DNA of 55,008 nucleotides from Nostoc sp. LPT (lineage in GTDB: Bacteria; Cyanobacteriota; Cyanobacteriia; Cyanobacteriales; Nostocaceae), in contig NZ_JABXKF010000117.1 of the NCBI RefSeq assembly GCF_017115165.1, positions 1 to 55,008 of the forward strand, written 5' to 3'. Position 1 is the stretch's first letter; every line of letters starts with the position of its first letter. The notes beneath the pieces were generated by a model. It was not told the origin of the DNA and did no database searches. It saw only the letters and a list, made by a program, of their open reading frames with translations. The position numbers and the translations under genes are program-made. This document shows positions 16,082-25,259 of the stretch, in pieces.

Positions 16082-17431
16082 TTAGGTTTCAGAAAAAAAT
16101 AAAGCATTAGCAGCATCAATTTGTAATCGCTCGTTCATATCCAGTCGAAAAGTGCCGTAAGGGTTAACATGTAACCAAATCAACGGTGATAATGCGCGGA
16201 AATCTTCTTTTCTCATCTGCTTCATCCAAGTGGCTTCTGCCAAAACCCTTTGAATCATTAGGGTATTGATGTAAACAAGGCTGATTTGCAGCAGGTGCAG
16301 GCACAAAACCGATAATTCTTGTTCATCCAGGCGGTTAGTAGCAATTTCACTGTTTTTGCCGTAAAAAATAAAACCATTAGCACTATTCCAGTTTTCCACC
16401 ACATTCAGCCCTTCATTAATCTCACGCCGTAATGCTTCAGAGTTGAGGTAGTGACAGAGAAAGATAGTTTTAACCGCTCTACCTAGCTCAGAAAGTGCTT
16501 TTTGTGTCGGATGTTGAGGAGAAGAACGGCTAAAACGTTTCAAAATCGTGTCTGCTTCCGCCGTTCCTAAACGTAAAGCAGTAGTATATTTAATCATCTG
16601 GTCATACTGCTGGCGAATCAGTTCCCAATCAATCGCTTTAGTCAGTACAAGTTGTAAATTAGGAAAATCTTGTTTTTGTCCAGCACTGGGTAGATATAAC
16701 TTTTGGGAGCCGATGCGCTTGATCCGAGGCATCAACTCAAAGCCCAGTAAACGGCAGAAGCCAAAGGCAATTTCATTTTGACCGTGGGTGTCTACATAGT
16801 TTTTCTTTACCTTCATATCAGTGCAATGACGTAAGAGACCCTCAATCATTGCTGCCACCTCCGAAGAAGAACATGTCTTAAGTTGAGAGTAGATGCAGGC
16901 AGATTTTTTCTCAACGTGCCAATAGATCATCACTCCCCGACCTCCGTAACGGATGTGCCATTCTGTCATCAAATTTTGATCCCACGAGCCAAACTTTTTG
17001 GAATCACTAGCACACGCTGTCGTACCTTCTCCCCAAATTGCTACCTTACGAACATTGAAAGTAGCATTTACAACTTCTGCGATAGCATTACGCAAGTGTT
17101 CTCGGTGAATGTAGTGCTTTTTGACATAACGCAGATCATACTCTAAGTCACTGTTAATTCCTCCGCACATACGCTTAAGTCCAGTATTACTACCCAATCC
17201 ATACAAACACAACAACAATCGTCGTTGTAGGGTTTCTCGGTCTAGGTTAGAACGCACACCCGTATTCTTGAAATGATTAGTAAAACCAATCCGCAGGTCA
17301 GCTTCTTTCAACATATCCAGCAAACTGGTCAGGGGCCAGCGCCTTTCTATCTCACGTTTAAGTTGCAAGATATTGAGTGGTTCTGGCTGTGCTTCCAGAG
17401 GAGAAGGCTTTAGTCCAGATACCTTCGACAT
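16082..17431 (-). pseudogene. Tn3 transposase, catalytic part only
   Basis: A 449-residue open frame equivalent to residues about 640-1078 of the transposase at 22-3258, and clearly related to it (IWGEGTTACASDSKKFG is shared). All three catalytic acidic positions are visible: ACASDSKKF, YVDTHGQNE and VVENWNSANGF. The roughly 600-residue N-terminal DNA-binding region is absent. The frame is intact, but the unit is a deletion derivative, so alone it probably cannot bind the ends. It could be mobilised in trans by a full-length relative such as the one at the left edge. Confidence 0.8.
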
Positions 17432-17540
17432 TAATGAAGTTAATCAAAGGTTACAAGAATTTAAATAATTTACTGATATCTCCAATAACAGTTTTGGTAA
17501 GTAAATTAGCTTTTTTTTATGAAATGCCTTCTAGATATGC

Positions 17541-17589
17541 TTTTCAGCCATTACGTGGCGGCAAATTCTCTCTTCGCTACTTTTACCCC
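17541..17589. repeat. right inverted repeat of the Tn3-type unit
   Basis: Forty-nine bases ending in CGCTACTTTTACCCC, inverted relative to 16022-16070. Confidence 0.85.
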
Positions 17590-17850
17590 TTGTAACCGGA
17601 CTTTTGGTAGACTGCGGTAACGTGCTTGCCGTAAACCGAAAGCATTTATTGCTTGTGATAAAGTTCCTTCAACACCAGCACGGGTGTTATAACGTTCTTT
17701 CCACTCATCAGTATCCTGCTGTTTACGGATAGTTTGAAGGATCTGGTGTTCTTCTTGTAGACGGAATCTTAATTTTCTTGGCTCACTTTCACTTTTTGAC
17801 TTGACACATAAGTGTCTGAAATTACAGATTCGGCAGGTTTTGGAAGGAAA
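17590..17850 (-). pseudogene. IS1182-family transposase, C-terminal fragment
   Basis: On the minus strand the sequence reads EWKERYNTRAGVEGTLSQAI, then NAFGLRQARYRSLPKVRLQ. This is the family C-terminus (compare YALRSGIEGTISQGI in the intact copy at 11374-13029). Upstream it has the cysteine-containing CRICNFRHLCVKSKS. It is cut at 17589 exactly where the Tn3-type unit ends, so that unit inserted into or recombined with it. The N-terminal two-thirds is deleted. Its outer end is at 17913-17950. Confidence 0.75.
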
Positions 17851-17912
17851 TCATCCCATTTTCCTTATTCCTCTGCTCGCTTTAGCATTTGTAGGGTTTT
17901 CAAATGTAAAGA

Positions 17913-17950
17913 AATATTTCGCCAACAGCATCCGTTGATACTCACACCCC
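17913..17950. repeat. IS1182-like terminal repeat of the decayed copy
   Basis: AATATTTCGCCAACAGCATC, then ending CTCACACCCC. Read inward it is GGGGTGTGAGTATC...GTTGGCGAAATATT, closely resembling the left end at 11193. Its distance and orientation relative to the transposase fragment match the left end of the intact element. Confidence 0.6.
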
Positions 17951-17955
17951 ATTCT

Positions 17956-18381
17956 TTAGTACTTCCTAGTATTATTTACTTTCGTCCCAATAATTGATTG
18001 CTCTTTATCTTTTATGATAAATTTAGAACTATTAATTCTAATAACTTCATAGTTTTCTGTTATAAAAATTGAACCTATAGTAGCTACTATATCTGCAATA
18101 TGAATCTGAAGAAATAGTGGGACTTTTAAATTAAAAAAAGATTTTGGCATAGTTTTAACATTTAAATATAATTTTTTTTTGCTTACGTACCATACTCCAG
18201 TAAATTTATTACCTGTTATAAGTTCTTTAGGTTTAGATAAAAGAAGTATTTGAATCCTAGTTTGCTCATAAGTCATATCATCTTTAAATTCAATAGTGAT
18301 TTTTTCCGAAGAAGTATTAAAACGCCATTTTCCTAAAAGTAAAATTTCTATTTCTATATCAGAATGCCTACTGTTATTCAT
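17956..18381 (-). CDS. hypothetical protein next to an IS end
   Basis: A 141-residue protein of unknown family, rich in Ile and Lys. It starts SDIEIEILLLGKWRFNTSSE and includes NKFTGVWYVSKKKLYLNVKT, a beta-rich pattern reminiscent of small lipocalin-like domains (inference only). Its stop is six bases from the outer edge of the decayed IS1182-like end, so the last residues may have been altered by that insertion. It is AT-rich compared with the synthetase genes. It is downstream of, and in the same direction as, the GUN4 gene. Confidence 0.5.
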   Translation of the reverse strand: MNNSRHSDIEIEILLLGKWRFNTSSEKITIEFKDDMTYEQTRIQILLLSKPKELITGNKFTGVWYVSKKKLYLNVKTMPKSFFNLKVPLFLQIHIADIVATIGSIFITENYEVIRINSSKFIIKDKEQSIIGTKVNNTRKY

Positions 18382-18510
18382 GTTTAATTTTTAAATTGAT
18401 TAGATTACTACAATGAAAGAAGTATTAGCTATAATGTACCGATCGCTCATCTTTAGTCTAAAGTCCAGTTCATAGTTATTAACAAATATGTGATTAAGAT
18501 ATGAAAAAGT

Positions 18511-20184
18511 TCAGTGACAAATTTTTGCACGAGAAAAGAATAAGTGCATCTGCCAAACTAACCATGACCCCACTCGCCATGCTCCCATTGAAAGGGGTTC
18601 CGCAGATGAATCTGGAGATAGCTCAAAAATATCTTGGTCATAATGTAACCATTTGACTGGTAGGTGTCCCATTGGTATCGTCGGGGATAATTTAAAAGTT
18701 AGTTGGTCGTAGTTTAACCAGTTTCCCTCTTTTCGCCAACCCAGGCGATCGCCAAGTCTCTTTTCTGTTTCATAATCTACTTGAGCGCCGATTTCGTTCC
18801 AAATGCTTTGCTGTACACTGAAGCCGAAATAACCATGACTGTATTGTTGCCAAAGTTGGTCAATACTGTAAAAAGCTTTACAAGAAAAGTTAAGAATATC
18901 TTCCTTATAAACTTCATTCCAATAATTCTTTCCCATGACGTGTAGCATTAATCTAGCCGTTTCAATGTCAGCTTCTTTCCACTTGTCTTGTGCAAGGAGA
19001 GTTTGCAGTTGATTATAATCAATATTTTTACTAATTTTAAATTCTTTAACAGAGTTAATATCATTATTAGTTGGTTCTACTAATTCTCTTTTTTCAATAG
19101 AGAGTGCAGAATTTATAGATAAAAAATCTGTCTCTAATATCCCTAGCACTTTTCTTTGAGCGACAAGTTGAGTAGAGATATAATTAGATATTAAGTAAAT
19201 AGTTTGTTCTAAAGCTATACCATCATCACTTAACTCAAAGTTATTAGCTTGCCCATTTAATAATTTAGACTCAACCAAAGCATCTTTTAATCTATCTTTT
19301 TTTTCGTAGCTTGCTACTAATAAATTGAGAATATTTTCAGAAATTGTATCAGTATCTTGTATTCTTAATAAATTCGGTTGAAAATTTAAATTACTATTTG
19401 CTAAATTCTTAATTTCTCCTACAGTTGCGTAAAAGTTTGCATCTACTTTTACTACTTCGTCTATTAAGGATTGAAATGGACTAAAATTATCTTGTAAATA
19501 ATTTTCAAACTTGATTGCTGTCTCGGCTATTTTTGCTATTTCTTGACGAATTTTTTGGGCTTTTATTTGATATTCATAAAATTCTTGATCTCCCTCTAAA
19601 TTTTTAGCTATTTGCTGAATAGTTCGCTTTTGATTTTTGGTATCTTCTCCTAAGTTTTTAATTCCTTCAGTCAGCAATTTTACTTTTTCTAACATTAAAA
19701 AATTAGTATTGCTCAAAAGTAAAACTGATTTGAGATTTTCTTGTTTTTCCCATTTTAGTTTCTCAGTAAGTTGAGGATTATTCTGGTTTTTGATTTCTAG
19801 TTTATTTCTATCTACATTTATGTTTTTGATTTCTAGATATTTTTGAGTAAACAAGCATTTCCAATCATCAGTAAATTTTGATAAAAAATCTTGATAACTA
19901 TCTTTATAATTTTCTAAACAATCAATTAGTTGAGTATAATCTTTAATTAATAATTTGGTTTTGGCAAAAATTTCTTTTTGACTATTTTCCTGTTTGGGTT
20001 TAATTATTCCCCAAAAGTAAGAATGATACTTAGTACCTTGTTTAATTAATACTTGACATTCTTGAATTTTTTTTTTAACTTTTTTTAATTTTAAATTATT
20101 TATAATAGGTAATTTATAAGTGATTTCATAAATTGAAATAGATTCATAAGTAATTATTTGTCTTTGCTTTTTAGTTAGCATCAT
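18511..20184 (-). CDS. coiled-coil protein with C-terminal GUN4 domain
   Basis: I take the ATG at 20184; a GTG twelve codons upstream is also open. Residues about 30-390 are long, charged, Lys/Glu/Gln-rich helices likely to form coiled coils (AKNLEGDQEFYEYQIKAQKI). Residues about 395-555 are a GUN4 domain: LQTLLAQDKWKEADIETARL, YSIDQLWQQYSHGYFGFSVQ, and YETEKRLGDRLGWRKEGNW. Stand-alone GUN4 binds protoporphyrins and stimulates Mg-chelatase. Multi-domain GUN4 proteins in cyanobacteria are a separate, poorly understood group often tied to signalling. The gene is very AT-rich next to its neighbours. It lies after the small membrane protein gene and the lipase, on the same strand, with a 220-base gap. 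Confidence 0.75.
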   Translation of the reverse strand: MMLTKKQRQIITYESISIYEITYKLPIINNLKLKKVKKKIQECQVLIKQGTKYHSYFWGIIKPKQENSQKEIFAKTKLLIKDYTQLIDCLENYKDSYQDFLSKFTDDWKCLFTQKYLEIKNINVDRNKLEIKNQNNPQLTEKLKWEKQENLKSVLLLSNTNFLMLEKVKLLTEGIKNLGEDTKNQKRTIQQIAKNLEGDQEFYEYQIKAQKIRQEIAKIAETAIKFENYLQDNFSPFQSLIDEVVKVDANFYATVGEIKNLANSNLNFQPNLLRIQDTDTISENILNLLVASYEKKDRLKDALVESKLLNGQANNFELSDDGIALEQTIYLISNYISTQLVAQRKVLGILETDFLSINSALSIEKRELVEPTNNDINSVKEFKISKNIDYNQLQTLLAQDKWKEADIETARLMLHVMGKNYWNEVYKEDILNFSCKAFYSIDQLWQQYSHGYFGFSVQQSIWNEIGAQVDYETEKRLGDRLGWRKEGNWLNYDQLTFKLSPTIPMGHLPVKWLHYDQDIFELSPDSSAEPLSMGAWRVGSWLVWQMHLFFSRAKICH

Positions 20185-20297
20185 ACTGATTCTCACAAGA
20201 GTAGCGGCTAAACTTCTCACCTATTTCAACGAACCCCTTCTCCTGCAAAGACGCTAAGCTTGCTTCCCCAGAAGGGTACAGGGTAGGGAACTTCGAG

Positions 20298-20329
20298 TAG
20301 GGGCGCACAGCTAGCTGTGTGCCTCTACG
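20298..20329. repeat. dispersed palindrome between two genes
   Basis: A near-perfect 32-bp palindrome, GTAGGGGCGCACAGCTAGCT followed by GTGTGCCTCTAC, upstream of the GUN4 gene. It resembles dispersed palindromes common in Nostoc genomes. It can fold as a strong hairpin and might reduce read-through from the upstream genes, but it lacks a T-run. Confidence 0.55.
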
Positions 20330-20407
20330 TATTCAGACCGAAGTTAGTCAAGCGATCGCTTAATTTATTGCACTCGACATAGAATATCACTGGATGTAAC
20401 CATGAAA

Positions 20408-20803
20408 TTATTCTTCTTCAACAATTTCAATTGTTTTGGGCACTTCAACACCTTGAGGCTCAGGAATAACTTCTGGACTCAGATGATTTTTCAGTTTAAG
20501 TTTTAACTCATCTGTAATCGGTAAATCTTTAATTTCTTTGAGTAAAACTCTCACAGATTCCGTTTTGCTCCGTTCTGTATAGATCAGCTTGAGAATATTT
20601 TCAATTCCAGCTCCCGCTATCACGTCCCCCACAGTAGCTATTAGACCAAGTACGCCTAAACCTCCTAAGAAGCCTAACGGTCCTCCTAAACCTGTGATCA
20701 GGGCGACGACGGCGGCGGTACTACCTCCTGATGCAGCCGTTGCAATTACCAGAAGTATGCCAGGAAGACCTAGACCAGCGATTTTTTTAACGATTTCGTC
20801 CAT
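20408..20803 (-). CDS. small glycine-rich membrane protein
   Basis: 131 residues. The first 70 are hydrophobic and Gly/Ala-rich, with two likely membrane-spanning or membrane-inserting segments (GLGLPGILLVIATAASGG; LGGPLGFLGGLGVLGLIATV). The last 60 are charged: TERSKTESVRVLLKEIKDLP, then an acidic tail ending VEVPKTIEIVEEE. I do not recognise a named family. The first half could insert in membranes and the second could contact a partner. It follows the LamG-patatin gene with a 91-base gap on the same strand. A decayed paralogue lies on the other side of the lipopeptide cluster at 53609-53950. Confidence 0.6.
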   Translation of the reverse strand: MDEIVKKIAGLGLPGILLVIATAASGGSTAAVVALITGLGGPLGFLGGLGVLGLIATVGDVIAGAGIENILKLIYTERSKTESVRVLLKEIKDLPITDELKLKLKNHLSPEVIPEPQGVEVPKTIEIVEEE

Positions 20804-20894
20804 TGTATTTTCCTACAATCTTTATCTTCTAGGTTAAACAATTACTCAGTAAGTGATGAGTAATTTCCTTTTTTGCAGCAATCAAAAATCTAAT

Positions 20895-23111
20895 TTAGCC
20901 TAACAAAAGACTACATAGTTCATCGATTTGCTGGTTTGTTTCAGCAATAAGTCGATGGGCTATAGCTTGTAGCTGACGAGTATTTTCCGGTTTGGCATTA
21001 TCTATTTCTTCTAGTTCACCATTTAAGAATGTTTGAAACCGATAGTAATAACTAGTGGTTTCTTTACTTATAGGTTCAAACAACCGTTCTAATTCTCCTG
21101 CTACCACTTCACTACCACCGTCAAACACAATATTTAATAGTGGTCTTCCCCATTGTAATAGTCCCCACTTTTTAACTTCGTCATAACGGTAAACGCTCGT
21201 CAGAGAGCCTGTACCTAAAGAAACTACCAATATATCCTCCGTATTGAGGGCTTCTTTTTTCTCTCGTTTACTAGTAATTTGCGCTTCCACAATCGCTAAA
21301 TTAGCTGGATTATTGGCGACTAATCCGCCATCAACTAAAGTATAAAAGCCGTTGGTATTATGGGAAGTAGGAATGCTATGGGGCGCAAAATAAGTCGGAG
21401 TCGCACTAGTTGCCAATGCTGCATCTAGGAGTGTAAAACCTCCAGATAACTTGCGGAACTTTTTTGATTCTGTTTGTTGCTTTTCTAATTTGTTTGTAAA
21501 GAATATCGGAATGCGCTGCTCGATATCGTAGCTAGTTACAAAAACTTCTTTAAGATTATTTTTTAAAGGAGCATCACCAAAATATTGTCTTAAAATTTCC
21601 TCTCTCCCTTCAGAAGAATATTTTGGCTGGATGAATATATCCTCTATCTGACCGAGTACTTTTTCAAAGAATGGCTCGTAAAACATTTCCGCCCCATACT
21701 CCAGAAATATTTGCAGGAGATCCTCAGCGCTATATTGGGCGACCGGTGAGCTATCAGTTGTCTCTAAACCTAATCGGGGTTTAGTTAATCCAAGTGCCAG
21801 AATTCCTCCGCTAGAAGTGCCAGAAATTAGATCGAACAAACTAAAAATCGGCTTTTGTGTCCGCTTTTCAATTTCTGCCAGGATCATTGTGGGGATAATG
21901 CCTCGAATTCCGCCTCCATCAATAGCAAGGATGTTATATTTGGGATTGGCTTTTGTATTCATAGTTTTTGGCGATCGCTCCTGAGTTGATGTTTGTGGTT
22001 GTTCCTGCTGTTGAATATTGGCTGGAACTTCGCTTTCTGTGGTTTGGGCTGTTTCGGCTTTCTCATCCTTTGGCTGGGTAGTTTGAATGTTGGCAGATTT
22101 TTCGCTTTGCCTCTTTGTCCCTTTCTTTTCCTTGGGATTTAGAGTCACAACTGGGGCTAGGGCTACAGTTTCTATAATTGGAGGAATCTCAACGGGTACT
22201 TGCTGCAAGTCGGCTTGGGCGATCGCAATTACTTCAACGGAGAGAACCTCAGCAATCAACTGGCTTTCCTCGTCCAGCATCACAGCTTCCGCAGGCTTTT
22301 CTTCTTCGGAACTACTTGCTGTCCGATCTTGTACCTCGCTATCATTCGATGATTGTGTAATTCCAAATGGAAGTTTTACTACATCCCAACTGGGATTGCC
22401 ACGCAATTTTCCATCATGGCCATTCCCAGTCTGGTCTTTTACACTTGTCCCTTGTCCTTCGTTTAATGTCCAGTAAGCGACTAATCCTTGTTCATTACCA
22501 ATTAAAGGCCCATAGCGATGCCTCTGAATTTCCACTGGGGGACAAGGGTAATTCCAGACGCTAATGTTAGCTAATTGGCCTGTGAAATATATGTTGTTGT
22601 GTAAAGTCCCGCCCAGAGTCACAGGACTAGTTGCTTTGTTTAAAGAGTCACCTGTAAAATAGCCAAAATACTCATACTCATCAAGATATATGCTCAGTTG
22701 ACCTTTATTAAAAATAATGGCAAAAAAGTGCCATTGTCCGACACTTAATTCTCCATTACCAAACGTTTTGATAAGCTTCTCAACATTCTCGTCAATGTAT
22801 ACATCTAGGTTACCTAATTCACTGATGCCAAACTCAAAATTATCACTATATCGATCTGAAGAATGGGCAAAAAAAACATTTCGCGTCCCATAAGTAGTGG
22901 CTTGATTCGTTAGCTGATGAGGGTTCACCCATCCAGAAATCGTAAAGGCTGAACTTCCCTGAGCAAAAACACCACCAAGATCGTTTTTGCCAAAATCTAT
23001 ATAATCATCTTGACCATTAAATGTCAAAACTATTTGTGTATCTATTATGTTTGTCACAACATTTTTATCTCCAAATAAAAATAATTCGTAATTTGCAGTT
23101 TCAAAAAGCAT
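20895..23111 (-). CDS. LamG-domain patatin-like phospholipase
   Basis: A 738-residue protein in three parts. Residues about 25-240 form a LamG/concanavalin-like jelly roll (LTFNGQDDYIDFGKNDLGGV, FTISGWVNPHQL, GLVAYWTLNEGQGTSVKDQT). Residues about 250-385 are a disordered, Glu/Gln/Thr-rich linker. Residues about 390-690 form a patatin lipase with the oxyanion motif DGGGIRGIIP, the nucleophile elbow GTSSGG and the dyad aspartate in LVDGGLVANNPA. It should hydrolyse acyl esters, probably phospholipids. The catalytic part resembles the type used by anti-phage effectors such as CapV, but no cyclase is nearby. It starts nine bases after the ABC exporter, so the two are probably cotranscribed. It could act on the cluster product, on membranes or in defence. 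Confidence 0.85.
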   Translation of the reverse strand: MLFETANYELFLFGDKNVVTNIIDTQIVLTFNGQDDYIDFGKNDLGGVFAQGSSAFTISGWVNPHQLTNQATTYGTRNVFFAHSSDRYSDNFEFGISELGNLDVYIDENVEKLIKTFGNGELSVGQWHFFAIIFNKGQLSIYLDEYEYFGYFTGDSLNKATSPVTLGGTLHNNIYFTGQLANISVWNYPCPPVEIQRHRYGPLIGNEQGLVAYWTLNEGQGTSVKDQTGNGHDGKLRGNPSWDVVKLPFGITQSSNDSEVQDRTASSSEEEKPAEAVMLDEESQLIAEVLSVEVIAIAQADLQQVPVEIPPIIETVALAPVVTLNPKEKKGTKRQSEKSANIQTTQPKDEKAETAQTTESEVPANIQQQEQPQTSTQERSPKTMNTKANPKYNILAIDGGGIRGIIPTMILAEIEKRTQKPIFSLFDLISGTSSGGILALGLTKPRLGLETTDSSPVAQYSAEDLLQIFLEYGAEMFYEPFFEKVLGQIEDIFIQPKYSSEGREEILRQYFGDAPLKNNLKEVFVTSYDIEQRIPIFFTNKLEKQQTESKKFRKLSGGFTLLDAALATSATPTYFAPHSIPTSHNTNGFYTLVDGGLVANNPANLAIVEAQITSKREKKEALNTEDILVVSLGTGSLTSVYRYDEVKKWGLLQWGRPLLNIVFDGGSEVVAGELERLFEPISKETTSYYYRFQTFLNGELEEIDNAKPENTRQLQAIAHRLIAETNQQIDELCSLLLG

Positions 23112-23120
23112 GAGTGAGGG

Positions 23121-25130
23121 TTAAGCTATAACCCATTTCAAAACTTTAGGGTCTTTGTCATAGCGATAGATCAAGCCGTCATTAGTAGTGATAGGTTCTC
23201 CTTTGCTTGCCTTGCTTCTAATAGTGCTAAGGGAATAGTACGTTAATGCATTCATTTCTTTATGAGATAACCCTTCACTTGTGGTATTTTCTGATTCAAG
23301 TTGGGATTTATCTACATAAGAATTATTGATTTTGATTTGAGTGTTTGTGGCAGGTTTAGTAATACTTGTTTTTTGCTTTCGATAATCCTGTACCGTTATA
23401 AGTTGCCAACTGGAATCTTGTGAAAGTTCTAAAACCCATTGATGATAATCAAATAGGCTTTCCCTATGCCCAACACTGATAAACGTTGTTTTTGTCGATT
23501 GTAACTGCTGATATAAATTTCCTTCATTTTTCAAATCTAAAGCACTGGTTGCTTCATCTAATATAGTAAAGCTAGGACGAGTAACTAAGAGTCGTGCAAA
23601 AGCCAGACGTTGTTGTTCTCCCAGCGATAATATGTTTTCCCAAGGAACTTCTGTATCGAAGCCATCGACTCGACTTAGCAAGTTTTGTAGATTAACTTGT
23701 TGCAAAACTTCTTTGAGTTCTGCATCTGTCATTTTACGATTTGTATTAGGATAGAGCAACTGTTCGCGCAAAGTCCCCAGAATTATATAAGGACGTTGGG
23801 GTAAGAATAAGACTTCTTCTAGAGGAGGACGCACTAGACGACCAGTCCCCGCATTCCACAAACCAGCGATCGCTCTTAGCAGTGAACTTTTACCTCGACC
23901 ACTGGGGCCAACAATCAATAAGCCTTCTCCCAGTTGAACAGACAGTGACAAGTCTTCGACGATCACCTGTTCATAGTTGGGCGTTTGTAAAGTGACATCC
24001 TCAAAAGCGAGATGGTTTTCTTCTATTGTTTTAATAATACTAACATTCTCTGGTTGTTTGGTAACAGCTTCTAAGGCATTTGAAAACTCGGCTAAACGTT
24101 CAGCGTAACTTGAAAATCTTCCGGAAGTCCCAAATTCATTGATTAATTCTGCTAGAGCATTAGCAAATAGGTTGCAGGCTATAGCTGCTTGAGTAACTTC
24201 TCCAAATTCCATTTCGCCTTTTAGCTCTAACGGTCCAAGTACTATAAATGGAAATATTTGGATAGCGGCCTGATATCCTCTCTTAAAAAGGTCTTGATTT
24301 CTCTCCCAATTTATCTTACGTTGAGCATCTTTTACTAAATGGCTAAATTTGCGCCTAATAATATTTAATTCTTGGTTTTCTCCTTGAAAAAAAGCTATAG
24401 ACTCAGCGTGATTGCGAACATGAGTTAGACAATAATTATAATCGGCTTTCGATTCGAGTTCTTCTTGGTTAATCTTAATTAATTCTTGACTTAAGTAAAT
24501 AGCAATTAAATTGCCTACAACAGTATAAGCAATTAAAATAATTGCAACTTGTTGAGAAATTGACCAAAGAATTATTAAAAAAGCTATCATTTCCAGCACT
24601 TTTTCTAGGTAAGTAGCTGAAAAACTGAGAGCATTGCTGGCAAGCGGTTCGATTTCTTGAGATAAACGTTGATCGGGATTATCAATATCAGATTTGAAGT
24701 TGATTTTATAATAGGCTCGATTACTTAAATATTTTGATAAAATATGATTATTCAACCATTGGTACCAATCAAGAGCAATTTGTTTTCTGAGAAATTTAGA
24801 AAATCCTACCAAGAGCGTTACTAAAATTAGGGCAACGCCGTAAAGGATTAAGGTTTTAATAAATTTATCTAAATCTTTCTCTCCAATAATAATATCGAGT
24901 AAATAACGATTAACGAAGCTATTAAAAACAGTTGCACCTACAAGTGCGATTATTAATAAGACTAACAGAACGAGCATTCCCCATGCGCGAATTACGTCTG
25001 AAAATGCTCTTTCTCCTGGTGAGATTGGATACCAGTAAGGGCCAGCTATCGCTTTTACATTCTCCCAAAATTGAGTAAAACCTGAAGAAGTATTTGTTAT
25101 TGGTTGAGCTTGAACAACTTGGGTTGGCAT
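23121..25130 (-). CDS. ABC transporter, fused permease and ATPase (McyH/YddA type)
   Basis: A 669-residue half-transporter of the SbmA/YddA-related group that includes McyH. Residues about 40-340 hold the membrane domain with about six helices (GMLVLLVLLIIALVGATVF and others). Residues about 365-570 hold the ATPase: Walker A GPSGRGKSSLLRAIAGL, signature LSLGEQQRLAFARL, Walker B FTILDEATSALD. It presumably dimerises and exports the lipopeptide. A C-terminal extension (about 600-669) ends NDGLIYRYDKDPKVLKW and is not part of the usual transporter. It is the first gene after the methyltransferase, across a 129-base gap, and is followed by the patatin at nine bases. Confidence 0.88.
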   Translation of the reverse strand: MPTQVVQAQPITNTSSGFTQFWENVKAIAGPYWYPISPGERAFSDVIRAWGMLVLLVLLIIALVGATVFNSFVNRYLLDIIIGEKDLDKFIKTLILYGVALILVTLLVGFSKFLRKQIALDWYQWLNNHILSKYLSNRAYYKINFKSDIDNPDQRLSQEIEPLASNALSFSATYLEKVLEMIAFLIILWSISQQVAIILIAYTVVGNLIAIYLSQELIKINQEELESKADYNYCLTHVRNHAESIAFFQGENQELNIIRRKFSHLVKDAQRKINWERNQDLFKRGYQAAIQIFPFIVLGPLELKGEMEFGEVTQAAIACNLFANALAELINEFGTSGRFSSYAERLAEFSNALEAVTKQPENVSIIKTIEENHLAFEDVTLQTPNYEQVIVEDLSLSVQLGEGLLIVGPSGRGKSSLLRAIAGLWNAGTGRLVRPPLEEVLFLPQRPYIILGTLREQLLYPNTNRKMTDAELKEVLQQVNLQNLLSRVDGFDTEVPWENILSLGEQQRLAFARLLVTRPSFTILDEATSALDLKNEGNLYQQLQSTKTTFISVGHRESLFDYHQWVLELSQDSSWQLITVQDYRKQKTSITKPATNTQIKINNSYVDKSQLESENTTSEGLSHKEMNALTYYSLSTIRSKASKGEPITTNDGLIYRYDKDPKVLKWVIA

Positions 25131-25259
25131 ATTTTAGAAATAAGATCAAATTTTTTGTAACTAGCTCCACTACTTTTTATTATTGAGTAATGAGTGATAA
25201 GTAATGAATGAGGAACTCCACTCAACATTCGGAACCTGGAACTATATTTGCATTCACTT

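Larger units (their letters stand above)
16022..17589 (-). mobile_element. Tn3-family deletion derivative with both inverted ends
   Basis: A 1568-bp unit bounded by 49-bp inverted repeats (16022-16070 and 17541-17589) that begin GGGGTAAAAGTAGCGAAGAG and end GGCTGAAAA, differing at only a few positions. GGGG-starting ends of about 40-50 bp are typical of the Tn3 family. Inside is only the C-terminal catalytic part of a Tn3 transposase. The five bases outside each end (aagat, ttgta) differ, so no target duplication survives. The right end abuts an IS1182 remnant; the left end follows the group II intron by 38 bases. Confidence 0.8.

Noticed and set aside
17812..17997. 61-residue plus-strand open frame
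   Set aside because: Covers an IS1182 remnant, its terminal repeat and the end of a minus-strand gene; no independent support.
18511..20184. chlorophyll-biosynthesis gun4
   Set aside because: The stand-alone protein is about 230 residues; here the domain follows a long coiled coil and the neighbours are not chlorophyll genes.
20895..23111. CBASS system with patatin effector
   Set aside because: No CD-NTase or ancillary genes are adjacent, and the N-terminal LamG domain is not typical of CapV.
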